Assembly: GCA_944391415.1 (NCBI GenBank)
Contig: CALXTM010000010.1
Span: 1-60,683, forward strand
DNA: 60,683 nucleotides
Direction of reading: 5' to 3'
DNA from: an uncultured Alphaproteobacteria bacterium
GTDB lineage: Bacteria; Pseudomonadota; Alphaproteobacteria; RF32; CAG-239
The position numbers and the translations under genes are program-made. The notes beneath the pieces are model-generated. The model was given only the letters and a program-made list of their open reading frames with translations. It had not been told where the DNA came from and searched no databases. Shown here piece by piece: positions 45,264-53,953 of this stretch. Position 1 is the stretch's first letter. Each line of letters opens with the position of its first letter.

Positions 45264-45347
45264 TCCTCAGGGTTATTCTGCCTGCCTTTAAGCAATTTGA
45301 GTAGTTGAGAATATTGATCCGAGCAAAAGGGAAAAAAAATTTAAGTT

Positions 45348-48224
45348 ATGGCACGTTTTATGAAGTATGCTATAGCTATGTTGTTTGCCATTCTGGCCAT
45401 CTCAGGATGCGGCAAGAGTCTCCTCATTGAAGAGGCTCAGATGCCGGAGCCTCCAGTTCAAAAAGGCCCCATCGGGTATGTACCCGTTGGGGAAGGCCTT
45501 GTTGACGTCATCTTTGATGACGGTAGCAAGGAGGAGGTTGAATGGAAGTTTAACCTTGAGGCTCAGGACACCATTAATGTGGCCGGTACTGAGCCGATCA
45601 AGGCTGCCGAGGAGCTTGCCAAGCAGGCGGAGGATAGCCTCTCATTTGCCTATAATTACGGTATTTCTAATACCGTGAAGGCAAATATCGTTGTAGAGTA
45701 CCGCTACAACGGTGAGAGCTACAAGCTCCGTTGCTTGGAGCCTGAGATGATGACTGTCAATGGCAGTCATAGTACCAAGGAGGAGGAAACAACTCCCGCG
45801 TATTATGAACTGTCAGAGACAGTTTATACCCTCAACTTCAGCGGCATAGAGCTGGCATCTGCCACTCAGCTGTTTGAAGTTGAGGAAGGCTACGTTCCGC
45901 CCGTGTTCGAGAGAGTGGAGTGGTCTTATGCTCATGAGGCGTTCCGCCGTGCAGCTGGTGTTGCTGAGGGTATCATTACCGTGGTTTGCGATAACATCGC
46001 AGACTTCGCGGATATCTACAGCGACGGCAGCAAGCAGAACGTGGAAGAAGTTGACTACACAGTCAGCAACAAGTTCGACTTCAATGCTCCGGCAATGAAG
46101 GTGGACGAATTGTCTACTGTTGTAGGTAAGACTTTCACGTTCTCTGACGGTACCGTTAACGTTGCTGGCCAGACAGTTTCTGCTGTTTGGAAGTCTGCAG
46201 CTGTTGACGGCAAGGTGATGCATAATGGCAAAGACTACGCAAGCGAGATTACTCCTTGCAAGGTCGAAGCCAAAACCATTACCTTTGTTTCTGCAAATCA
46301 GGCAGTTGTCAAATTCTATGACAAAGATGCCAATGATTATGCAGAGGCAACCGTGGCGGTGTCCGTGAGCGAAAAGGAAGCTACATTCGAGAGAGTGGAG
46401 TGGTCTTATGCTCATGAGGCGTTCCGCCGTGCAGCTGGTGTTGCTGAGGGTATCATTACCGTGGTTTGCGATAACATCGCAGACTTCGCGGATATCTACA
46501 GCGACGGCAGCAAGCAGAACGTGGAAGAAGTTGACTACACAGTCAGCAACAAGTTCGACTTCAATGCTCCGGCAATGAAGGTGGACGAATTGTCTACTGT
46601 TGTAGGTAAGACTTTCACGTTCTCTGACGGTACCGTTAACGTTGCTGGCCAGACAGTTTCTGCTGTTTGGAAGTCTGCAGCTGTTGACGGCAAGGTGATG
46701 CATAATGGCAAAGACTACGCAAGCGAGATTACTCCTTGCAAGGTCGAAGCCAAAACCATTACCTTTGTTTCTGCAAATCAGGCAGTTGTCAAATTCTATG
46801 ACAAAGATGCCAATGATTATGCAGAGGCAACCGTGGCTGTTACGATCGAGGAGAACCGGAAACTCGTCAGCGTTGATGACAGCTACAATCACGTAGCTTT
46901 CCGTCGCAATGCTGAGGTGTCTGGAGCAGTTATCGCAGTTACCTGTGATAACAAGGCATCGTTTGTTGATAATTATTCAGACAACACAACAGAAAGTGAA
47001 AATGTTAACTACACAATAGTTAATAATTTCAGCTATGTTGTGCCGACGATAATTACCAACAACATCGCCAACTTGCTCGGTAAGTCATTCTCTTTCAATG
47101 CAGGTACCGCTGCAATAGAAGGAGTAAACGTTAGCATTAATTTCGTTCGCCGTGAGGTGAGCGCTATTATGCATAACGGTAAGGACTACCGCAGCAATGC
47201 TCCGCAGTGTGAAGTGGTAGCTAAGACTATCACTATTACATCGGCAACGACAGCTGTTGTTCGTTTCTATGATAAGAACGCAGCTGACTATGCCGAGGCA
47301 ATCCTTCCTATAACGGTTGAAGAGCAGGCAACCGTTGTAGATGTAGAGCGTAGCTATGCTCACATTGCATTCGATCAGAATGCAGTGGTTGCAAACAACA
47401 CAATTTCTGTTATTTGCAACAACAAGGCTACGCAGACCAAGATATGGTCTAACGGGACTTCTTCAGAGGCTGATGTAAACTATACCGTAACCAATCGGTT
47501 TGTTTATACGATGCCGAGCATGCCTGTTTCTGCAAAGGGACAGTCTTTCCGTTTCAACGCCGGTACCGCGGTTGTTGAGGGACGTAATGTCAACGTAAAC
47601 TTCTCGTCAAGGGAGGTTTCCGCCATTATGTTCGACGGAGTAGACTACCGCGCAGAGGCTCCGGTATGTGAAGTGAATGTTGCAACCATCACCTTTGGTG
47701 AAGGAACTGCAACCATCACTTTTGAAGAAGGCAACGAGACAATCGTTGCTGTTGTCCCCGTTGACTATCTCGAGGCGGAAGTAATTGGTGGTGAAATCGT
47801 AGGTGCCTGGATTACTGATTCATATCAGGGCCGCACCTATGTAAGCACGGATCTTCACATTTTGGCGAAACAGGCTGACGGTTCATACGTTGCCTACTCT
47901 CGCAATGTGAATGAGACGAGCTTCACCACTACAGCTCTCACCGCTTCTGAGGGACAGGGTGTCCTCTCTAGCGGTCGCGCTATGGCATGGGCAGTACCCG
48001 GGACGCTTGGTAGCGTTAGCTATGTAGAGTCTGACAAGGCTTCTACCGGCTACGTTATCATGTACTATTACCTCAATGGTAGTGGTGCAAACATCCTGGG
48101 TGACGCAGAGGCTGCGCTTAATGGCAAGCCTTTTGCTGAGCCTGTCAAGGCAATCGGTGCCGTAGCAGACGGTATGTGGAGCATTTCCTACAATGGAACC
48201 ACATACTATTTCATTTCAAAATAA
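45348..48224 (+). CDS. Large repeat lipoprotein, Bacteroidetes-like
   Basis: 958 residues, predicted lipoprotein: signal with lipobox AISGC (Cys at ~21). After an N-terminal domain come four Ig-like repeats of ~160 residues; the first two are nearly identical in protein and identical in DNA over 452 bp (45906-46357 and 46386-46837, period 480 bp), the last two diverged. Typical repeat elements are HEAFRRAAGVAEG, NKFDFNAP and VMHNGKDYASEI. A different C-terminal domain (YQGRTYVSTDLHILAKQ...) closes it. The codon choice (many C-ending codons, higher GC) and the A-rich leader lacking SD differ from neighbours. Likely a surface or secreted protein; function unknown. Confidence 0.72.
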   Translation: MARFMKYAIAMLFAILAISGCGKSLLIEEAQMPEPPVQKGPIGYVPVGEGLVDVIFDDGSKEEVEWKFNLEAQDTINVAGTEPIKAAEELAKQAEDSLSFAYNYGISNTVKANIVVEYRYNGESYKLRCLEPEMMTVNGSHSTKEEETTPAYYELSETVYTLNFSGIELASATQLFEVEEGYVPPVFERVEWSYAHEAFRRAAGVAEGIITVVCDNIADFADIYSDGSKQNVEEVDYTVSNKFDFNAPAMKVDELSTVVGKTFTFSDGTVNVAGQTVSAVWKSAAVDGKVMHNGKDYASEITPCKVEAKTITFVSANQAVVKFYDKDANDYAEATVAVSVSEKEATFERVEWSYAHEAFRRAAGVAEGIITVVCDNIADFADIYSDGSKQNVEEVDYTVSNKFDFNAPAMKVDELSTVVGKTFTFSDGTVNVAGQTVSAVWKSAAVDGKVMHNGKDYASEITPCKVEAKTITFVSANQAVVKFYDKDANDYAEATVAVTIEENRKLVSVDDSYNHVAFRRNAEVSGAVIAVTCDNKASFVDNYSDNTTESENVNYTIVNNFSYVVPTIITNNIANLLGKSFSFNAGTAAIEGVNVSINFVRREVSAIMHNGKDYRSNAPQCEVVAKTITITSATTAVVRFYDKNAADYAEAILPITVEEQATVVDVERSYAHIAFDQNAVVANNTISVICNNKATQTKIWSNGTSSEADVNYTVTNRFVYTMPSMPVSAKGQSFRFNAGTAVVEGRNVNVNFSSREVSAIMFDGVDYRAEAPVCEVNVATITFGEGTATITFEEGNETIVAVVPVDYLEAEVIGGEIVGAWITDSYQGRTYVSTDLHILAKQADGSYVAYSRNVNETSFTTTALTASEGQGVLSSGRAMAWAVPGTLGSVSYVESDKASTGYVIMYYYLNGSGANILGDAEAALNGKPFAEPVKAIGAVADGMWSISYNGTTYYFISK
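45906..46837 (+). repeat. Perfect 452-bp tandem repeat (period 480 bp)
   Basis: Block 45906-46357 is base-for-base identical to 46386-46837; the 28 bp between copies differ from the sequence after copy 2. It encodes two of the four Ig-like repeats. Identity this complete indicates very recent duplication or gene conversion. Confidence 0.95.
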
Positions 48225-48272
48225 ATTAGCCCCTTAACCAAAAGTTTTGGGGCGCTCTTGAAGCAAAGATTT

Positions 48273-48419
48273 TAAGAACAAACAAAGATGGGAGCCACGC
48301 CATGATCTTGTACCATAAAAGGTATGAGGGAGCGCTTAGGTGGGGTTATGGCTATTAGCCCCGTCTCGGTCCTAGGTGATTGAGATCAGTACCAACTCGT
48401 ATCTTTGTTTTTGTTCTTA
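48273..48419 (+). other. Long structured element between the island genes
   Basis: Outer arms TAAGAACAAACAAAGAT (48273-48289) and ATCTTTGTTTTTGTTCTTA (48401-48419) are complementary with a 2-nt bulge. Inside are TGATCT/AGATCA, TACC-ATAAAA-GGTA and GGGG...CCCC stems. Could be a non-coding RNA, an attenuator, or an invertible segment; a TATCTTTG promoter motif sits in the right arm. Confidence 0.55.
48380..48407 (+). promoter_or_regulatory. Bacteroidetes-type promoter motif of the second island gene
   Basis: TTG (48380-48382), 17 bp, TATCTTTG (48400-48407), matching TAnnTTTG, 54 bp before the ATG. Confidence 0.4.
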
Positions 48420-48461
48420 TATATGGTCTTTGTTTTTGAGGGTCCCAAAACTTGAAAGAGT

Positions 48462-49658
48462 ATGGGAAGAACAAGATATTTTTTAATAGCTTTAACCGCC
48501 CTGCTGAGCACAGTGGCGATGTATGCACAAACTTCGGAGGTTAGCTCAACCTCTTACGGTTATAAAATTAATGATAACCGTAACCTCAGATTTACTGAGG
48601 CGGAGCGGGTTCACACCGAGGTAACAATCGGTGCCCGCTACGGCAACGCCAAGGGAGTTTCCTCTTTTGGGGGAAGTCTCCAAGTGGCAAGGGTTTGGAC
48701 ACCTTCTGATAACTTTGGTTATCAGGCTGGTGTCCTCGTGTCTACGGTGTATGCCGGAGACTACGGTGCCCTTGCCGATGTACTTGCCGTGGCAGGACTT
48801 CGCTTCGGCAACGCCGTATATTTTGGCCTTGATGCCCTCGTCGGCACAGGCCAAATGGCACTTTATGATGAAAGCACCAACGGTGCTTCCACCCACCGTT
48901 ACTATAACTCGCAATGGCGGGTTAAGGTCGGCGGGCAGGCAAGCATCAACTTCCGTCTGACGGAGAAGGTTACACTTGGCGTTTTCGGACGCTATTTGTA
49001 TACCTTTAATGATGCGAACACCCGTTCGTATCAGCAGGCGGAAGGCTGGGAGGCAGTTGGGACCGTCTTTTATGACAATAGATGGTCCGCCGGATTGAGC
49101 TTGACTTTCAATATATTGAAAGAAGAGCAGATATCAGGCGATAACTGCTGGACAGCGGGTGCTTTCGGCGGCTATTCATTCCTTGGCAACGAGGGATGGG
49201 TAGTCGGCGCTGAAATGAACCACTTCAAACGCGTGAGCGCAAGGGGTGGTCGTATACTGGGCTTTGGCTCAGAGCAGATCGTTGGGGACGATATGTCTAC
49301 CAATAGCGTATTCGGCAAGGCCGGATACCAGATTCTGCCCTGGGGTGCAAATAGCCCGGTAATCTTCGAATTCGGCGCAAAGGCCGGAATCGGAGAATAC
49401 GCAAAAGCCGGCGAAGGCTGGTCTGATAGCGGCTCGTTCTATTTGAAGAGTGCGATTCAGACTGTTGGTATTGTAGGCAAGGCCTATGTGGGAATAAACT
49501 TCCACTTTGGTCGCCACAGTATCAAACTGGCAGGCGAGGCAGGATATCATACCTGCTTTGACACCAGCTTCGTAGGAGAGGGATACACCGGAGAGGTGAC
49601 AACCCCGCTCCACGGCTGGGACGCTGCTGCTACCCTCGGGTATGCAATAGCGTTCTGA
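48462..49658 (+). CDS. Secreted beta-barrel-like protein, Bacteroidetes-like
   Basis: 398 residues. The signal peptide (RTRYFLIALTALLSTVAMYAQ) is in Bacteroidetes style, followed by Thr/Ser. The rest is rich in Gly/aromatic beta strands (VTIGARYGNAKGVSSFGGSLQVARVW, NFRLTEKVTLGVFGRYLYTF, ending ATLGYAIAF), consistent with an outer-membrane barrel. Higher GC and C-ending codons match the preceding lipoprotein and not the rest of the window. Pairs with that lipoprotein as a two-gene unit; function unknown. Confidence 0.75.
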   Translation: MGRTRYFLIALTALLSTVAMYAQTSEVSSTSYGYKINDNRNLRFTEAERVHTEVTIGARYGNAKGVSSFGGSLQVARVWTPSDNFGYQAGVLVSTVYAGDYGALADVLAVAGLRFGNAVYFGLDALVGTGQMALYDESTNGASTHRYYNSQWRVKVGGQASINFRLTEKVTLGVFGRYLYTFNDANTRSYQQAEGWEAVGTVFYDNRWSAGLSLTFNILKEEQISGDNCWTAGAFGGYSFLGNEGWVVGAEMNHFKRVSARGGRILGFGSEQIVGDDMSTNSVFGKAGYQILPWGANSPVIFEFGAKAGIGEYAKAGEGWSDSGSFYLKSAIQTVGIVGKAYVGINFHFGRHSIKLAGEAGYHTCFDTSFVGEGYTGEVTTPLHGWDAAATLGYAIAF

Positions 49659-49674
49659 TATTGAAAACTCTTTT

Positions 49675-49712
49675 CGGGGGAGGTGCACAAGCACCACCCC
49701 CGTTTTTTTTAT
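49675..49712 (+). terminator. Terminator of the island
   Basis: CGGGGG-GGTGC / GCACC-CCCCCG stem with an ACAA loop and eight T residues. Confidence 0.93.
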
Positions 49713-49773
49713 TTTAAACAGACTAGACAGCTAATTTGAAAAAAATCATTTTATTGACGTTACTTTTTGGTGG

Positions 49774-49815
49774 GCAAAAAAAGTCCTTGCATTTTGGCAA
49801 ATGCAAGGACCTAAA
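49774..49815 (-). terminator. Terminator of the thioredoxin-like gene
   Basis: 12-bp perfect stem GTCCTTGCATTT/AAATGCAAGGAC (TGGC loop), with an A-run on the plus strand that reads as U on the minus strand. Confidence 0.85.
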
Positions 49816-49832
49816 AATTGCAACCGGGTTGC

Positions 49833-50315
49833 TTACTCGCCGCCCAAATAGCCATTGACCTGCGAGATAAAATATTCGTTGAACGCTTGCGGAGATGAGA
49901 CCATATCTTGCAAGCCCTCAATCTTTTGATAGCCTTGGACCTCGCCTCCTGCAACATCTACCATTACCACCTCCAGTGGATTGCTGAGGCCATAGGTTTG
50001 GGCAAAGCCGGAACCGGTGTCCTCGCCATAGTTGATGGTGTACAAGGCATAGTTATTTAAGAAATTTTGATTATAGACCTCTTCGATCATCTCGATTGCC
50101 TGCGGGCAGGTTTGGCAGGGTTGGTTGTTGAAAAAAACATAAATAACCGATTGGCTTGGGGTTTGCGCCTGAGCTTGAGCGGCCTGCTGCTGTTGCTCGT
50201 TGGCATTTTGAAAGTATTCTTCCGTGGCCTCGGTTTCTAAAATCTCGGCTCCGTCTTGGGCAAAGGCCAAGGCACAAACCGCCATGCAGCCTAAAATAAA
50301 CGCAAAATATTTCAT
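49833..50315 (-). CDS. Secreted thioredoxin-like protein with CxxC motif
   Basis: 160 residues. Signal peptide (KYFAFILGCMAVCALAFA). A Gln/Ala-rich linker (~residues 36-52) leads to a thioredoxin-fold segment: beta strand SVIYVFFNNQP, then C-Q-T-C (NNQPCQTCPQAIEMIEEVY), the usual place of the redox motif. No clear cis-Pro site, so redox activity is uncertain. Confidence 0.65.
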   Translation of the reverse strand: MKYFAFILGCMAVCALAFAQDGAEILETEATEEYFQNANEQQQQAAQAQAQTPSQSVIYVFFNNQPCQTCPQAIEMIEEVYNQNFLNNYALYTINYGEDTGSGFAQTYGLSNPLEVVMVDVAGGEVQGYQKIEGLQDMVSSPQAFNEYFISQVNGYLGGE

Positions 50316-50397
50316 AACTTATATTCTCCTTTGGTTGTTGATTGCAAAAGAGGATATAAGCCCTTAGAAGCTTGATTTAAACCAAGCACAAAATTTT

Positions 50398-52074
50398 TTA
50401 TAGCTTGGCGGTGGCTGATTTGAGCCAGGCGGCCTCATCCGGCTTGAGATGAGGTGAAACCTTGGTATATACCGTTTGATGATAGTTATTAAGCCAGTTT
50501 ATTTCATCTGATGAAAGCAAGGACTTGTCTATTAAGCGTTTATCAAACGGAACTAATGTTAGCGGTTCAAAACCCAACATCGGGGAGATGAAATCGGTTG
50601 TGACCTCTTTGATGAGCGCCAGGTTTTCAAGCCTGATGCCATATTGCCCCTCTTGATAAAAACCGGGCTCGATTGAGGTTATCATGTCTTTTTTGAGCGG
50701 GGCAAGGCTTTTTAGTGACAAAGACTGCGGCCCCTCGTGAACCGCCAAAAAATGCCCGACACCATGGCCGGTGCCGTGGGCATAGTCTTTGCCAAAACGC
50801 CACAAAGCCGCCCGGGCAACAGTGTCCAACGCCAAACCGGGGGTGAGGGGCGGAAAAAGTGAGGTGGCAACCGCAATGTGTGATTTTAGCACCTCGGTAT
50901 AGCTTTTGATAATCTCCGGTGAGGGGGAGCCCAAGGCAATGGTGCGGGTGACATCGGTGGTGCCGTCAAAATATTGGGCACCGGAGTCAAGCAACAAGAC
51001 GGTGTCTGCGCTTAAGGGGTGGTTGCTTGCTTGGGTGGGCTGATAGTGGACAATTGCCCCGTTTGGGCCGCAGGCGGCAATGGTGGCAAAACTCTCGGAA
51101 TAGTAATTTTGTCGTTGTGCCCTGATGGCGTGCAGTTTGGCTACAACGCCAAGCTCGTCGGTTGAGTGCCAGTTGTTATCTAACCAATATAAAAATTGGC
51201 ACAGGGCAACGCCGTCGCGCAAATGCGCTGCCCTAAAACCCGCAACCTCAACCTCGTTTTTGGTAGACTTCCAATCAGTGACGGGGTTGTTTAGGTTTGC
51301 GACCCAGATTTTGCGCTCTTTCATCAAAGAATAGAGCTTGCGCGGGCAACGGTTAAACGCGGCTCCGATGCGCTTGCCTTTTAGGGCGTCAAGCTCTGTT
51401 TCAAGCTTGGAAAAATCATCCAAAAACAGGCTCGTGGAACCATCGGCCAAAACAAGAGCATAGGCTCTTAAGACCGGAGTATAGGGAATAAGGTTGGAGC
51501 GCAGGTTTAAGAGCCAGGAGACACAATCGCACTCGCACAACAAATAGCCATCAAGCCGGTTGTCTTGGCAAAAATTGGTGAGATAGGAAATCTTTTCATC
51601 GGATGAAATGCCCGAGAATTCTTCTTTGAGCTCGAAAATATCGGGCTCGCTTTTTAAGATGCGTGAGCCAAGAAGAGAGTTTTTGTCTTCAACAAACTCA
51701 AAATTGTCAAGCGAGCGTTTCCAATAGTCGACCTCGGCAATGGAGTGACACCACGGGTCATAGGCAATTTTGCAGGCGTCTTTGATGTTGTCTTTGAGCC
51801 AGGTGCCGATGCTGTCACGGGTGCAGATGACCTCTATATCTTGGCCCTTAGTTTGGGCGCGGGCCTGAATATCATAGCGGCCGTCAACCAACAAAAAAGT
51901 TTTGTTGCGAAAAACAATCAGACTGCCGGCCGAGCCCGAAAAACCGCTTAGCTCCAAAACCTTGTTTTCTTGAGGCAGGACATCTTGGCCCAAAAACATA
52001 TTGTTGCGCGTGATGATATAGGCATCAAGCTTGTGTTTTATCAGTTGTTGTTGAAGCAAGGAAAGTGTTGTCAT
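50398..52074 (-). CDS. Xaa-Pro aminopeptidase (aminopeptidase P, M24B)
   Basis: Cytoplasmic metallopeptidase releasing N-terminal residues before proline. 558 residues, the long three-domain form: two creatinase-N domains, the pita-bread M24 domain and a C-terminal extension. Metal ligands appear as DSGAQYFDGTTDVTRT (two Asp), GTGHGVGHF (His), SIEPGFY (Glu) and RLENLALI (Glu). Starts 2 bp after the prmA stop, so translationally coupled to it. Confidence 0.93.
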   Translation of the reverse strand: MTTLSLLQQQLIKHKLDAYIITRNNMFLGQDVLPQENKVLELSGFSGSAGSLIVFRNKTFLLVDGRYDIQARAQTKGQDIEVICTRDSIGTWLKDNIKDACKIAYDPWCHSIAEVDYWKRSLDNFEFVEDKNSLLGSRILKSEPDIFELKEEFSGISSDEKISYLTNFCQDNRLDGYLLCECDCVSWLLNLRSNLIPYTPVLRAYALVLADGSTSLFLDDFSKLETELDALKGKRIGAAFNRCPRKLYSLMKERKIWVANLNNPVTDWKSTKNEVEVAGFRAAHLRDGVALCQFLYWLDNNWHSTDELGVVAKLHAIRAQRQNYYSESFATIAACGPNGAIVHYQPTQASNHPLSADTVLLLDSGAQYFDGTTDVTRTIALGSPSPEIIKSYTEVLKSHIAVATSLFPPLTPGLALDTVARAALWRFGKDYAHGTGHGVGHFLAVHEGPQSLSLKSLAPLKKDMITSIEPGFYQEGQYGIRLENLALIKEVTTDFISPMLGFEPLTLVPFDKRLIDKSLLSSDEINWLNNYHQTVYTKVSPHLKPDEAAWLKSATAKL

Positions 52075-52076
52075 TT

Positions 52077-52946
52077 TTATTTATCCTTTTTTTGCATAAG
52101 CGCGGCGCGCCAGTTGTCATGAGAATATAGTTTTACAAGCTCCAGACCTTGGGCGGTGTGGGCAGAGATAACATCATCAACCTGGTTGTCAATAAAGCCC
52201 GAAAGTACGCAATAGCCGCCGTCGTTTAACGCCGAGGCAAGATTGGGCGCAAAGGCAATCAGCGGATTGGCCAAAATGTTGCTTAAAACCAAGTCACAGG
52301 GGCAAAAAGATTTGATAACCTCGCTTTGGTAGCCGTCGGCAGTGATGGCCTCAATGCGAGAGGACAAAGAATTGGTGGCGGCGTTGGAGTTGGTGACAAT
52401 CGTTGCTTCGTCATCAATGTCGGAGGCAAGAATGCTAGCCTTGTCCCAAAGTTTGGCCGCGCACAAAGACAATATGCCCGAGCCGGTGCCGATATCCAAA
52501 ACTTTTTTTGGGGTAAAGCCTTGTTGCTTGAGCTCGCACAAGGCCTCGATACAGCCACGCGTGGTTTGATGATCGGAGCCAAAGGCCGTGGCGGCATAAA
52601 TTTGCAAAGCAATTTTGTCCGTCTTGGGGGGTGTTTGCTCATGAATGCCATAGATGCAAAATTGCCCAACTTCAAAGGGGGCAAATTTGATGACATAGTC
52701 TTTGAGCCAGTTTTCGCTCTTGAGCTCGGATACGTCATAAGGCGGAAGTGTCACCCCAAAGGTGGCCGCGGTGATGAGCATTTGCTGCTCGTCAAACGAT
52801 GGGCTTATATAACCAATATACTCGTCAAAACCCGATGAGGAGTAGTTTTGCGCGGTGACCTCAAAAAAAGCGGCCAAAAAATCTTCGAACGCGGAATCGG
52901 GTGCGGAGACGGGGTGAAACGTAATCTGCCAACAGGTTGAACTCAT
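52077..52946 (-). CDS. prmA: Ribosomal protein L11 methyltransferase
   Basis: 289 residues. N-terminal recognition domain of about 110 residues, then the class I SAM domain with LDIGTGSGILSLCAAKL and SNILANPLIAFAPNLA, the PrmA NILA..L motif. Trimethylates several amino groups of L11. Paired in an operon with aminopeptidase P. Confidence 0.93.
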   Translation of the reverse strand: MSSTCWQITFHPVSAPDSAFEDFLAAFFEVTAQNYSSSGFDEYIGYISPSFDEQQMLITAATFGVTLPPYDVSELKSENWLKDYVIKFAPFEVGQFCIYGIHEQTPPKTDKIALQIYAATAFGSDHQTTRGCIEALCELKQQGFTPKKVLDIGTGSGILSLCAAKLWDKASILASDIDDEATIVTNSNAATNSLSSRIEAITADGYQSEVIKSFCPCDLVLSNILANPLIAFAPNLASALNDGGYCVLSGFIDNQVDDVISAHTAQGLELVKLYSHDNWRAALMQKKDK

Positions 52947-53057
52947 TATTTTTATTTATCCCTTGAGATGTTATAAAATTATTTACTAAATCGAGTTTAT
53001 GATATAATAATTAAAAATAAATTTATATAAACATTAATTTTAGCAAAGAAAAAACTC

Positions 53058-53837
53058 ATGAAAAATAAAATCGTTGCTCTTGTTTTGTGTGGAATGTTGG
53101 CCGGTTGTTTGAGAGCCGGCGATTATGATCTGTTGCCGGTGAGAAAGAAAATTGTTGACGGTATGGTCGGATATTCGGTCGAATTTGCCGGAGAAGACGA
53201 GAAGTTTGTTGAAAGCAAAAAAGAACAGGAAAAAGATTGTGTGCTGAATAAAGCCGTTACGGTTGAAAAAGGCGATTCAATCTTGAGCAGCAAAGAATAT
53301 GTCAGAAATTTTTATAGCACCGTGGTTTATAAACCAAACAAAAAAGGTGCCCTGCAAAATCAGGCTTTTCCGATGAAAATTGACAACCAAAAAGAATATA
53401 AAATTTTGGGTTGGGTGACAATTGACGGAGTTAAATATTCGATTTTGGAGAGCGATTTGGATGACTATGTCTTTTTGTTTGATAAAGACGGAAATTTTTA
53501 TAAAAATGCCGGGGTGATGGATGACGGAGTGTTGAAGTTGGTTGATGAGGAAATCTTTACTTATCCCTCGGATCTTAAAATGCAAAATGTCGTAAAAACC
53601 AGAGATGAAATCAGCAATATTAAAACGGGATATGAGGTGAGATATAGCGGCAAAGAGCTTGACAGAATATGGTTTGACTATATCACCTATGACGATGATA
53701 ATCCAAACAGCGGGCATTTTGAAAGAATAAGTTTTCCCGATAAACCGGGGTTGATTACGATTAACGGCAACGGACTTAGAATCCTTAAAGCCGATAAAGA
53801 CCGCTTGACTTATATGATACTTAAAAGCGAAGAATAG
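53058..53837 (+). CDS. Predicted lipoprotein, 259 residues
   Basis: Not recognised. A short signal with lipobox MLAGC (Cys at ~16) indicates a lipid-anchored, envelope protein. The remaining chain is beta-rich and acidic with many Asp/Lys/Tyr (KILGWVTIDGVKYSILESDLDDYVFLFDKDG). A terminator follows at 53857. Confidence 0.7.
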   Translation: MKNKIVALVLCGMLAGCLRAGDYDLLPVRKKIVDGMVGYSVEFAGEDEKFVESKKEQEKDCVLNKAVTVEKGDSILSSKEYVRNFYSTVVYKPNKKGALQNQAFPMKIDNQKEYKILGWVTIDGVKYSILESDLDDYVFLFDKDGNFYKNAGVMDDGVLKLVDEEIFTYPSDLKMQNVVKTRDEISNIKTGYEVRYSGKELDRIWFDYITYDDDNPNSGHFERISFPDKPGLITINGNGLRILKADKDRLTYMILKSEE

Positions 53838-53856
53838 ATGTGATGACAAAACACCA

Positions 53857-53891
53857 GACCCTGCCTTTTTCAAACGGTAGGGTTTTGTTTA
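53857..53891 (+). terminator. Terminator of the lipoprotein gene
   Basis: ACCCTGCC/GGTAGGGT stem followed by TTTTGTTT. Confidence 0.8.
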
Positions 53892-53953
53892 ACGATTTGT
53901 TTAAATGTTTCTTATATTAAAGGTATGAACAATAGATTTGATGCGGCCGAATA

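Larger units (their letters stand above)
44613..45347. other. Long intergenic region at the left edge of the Bacteroidetes-like island
   Basis: 735 bp. It contains the barrel gene's terminator, a good sigma-70-type promoter at 44807, a Bacteroidetes-type promoter motif at 44944-44972, two hairpins that each follow a CCGTCTGGA sequence (near 45045 and 45252), and a small open frame at 45126. Confidence 0.6.

Noticed and set aside
45813..46892. A 359-residue minus-strand open frame with a repeated sequence
   Set aside because: It mirrors the tandem repeat of the lipoprotein gene on the plus strand; the repeat explains its apparent periodicity.
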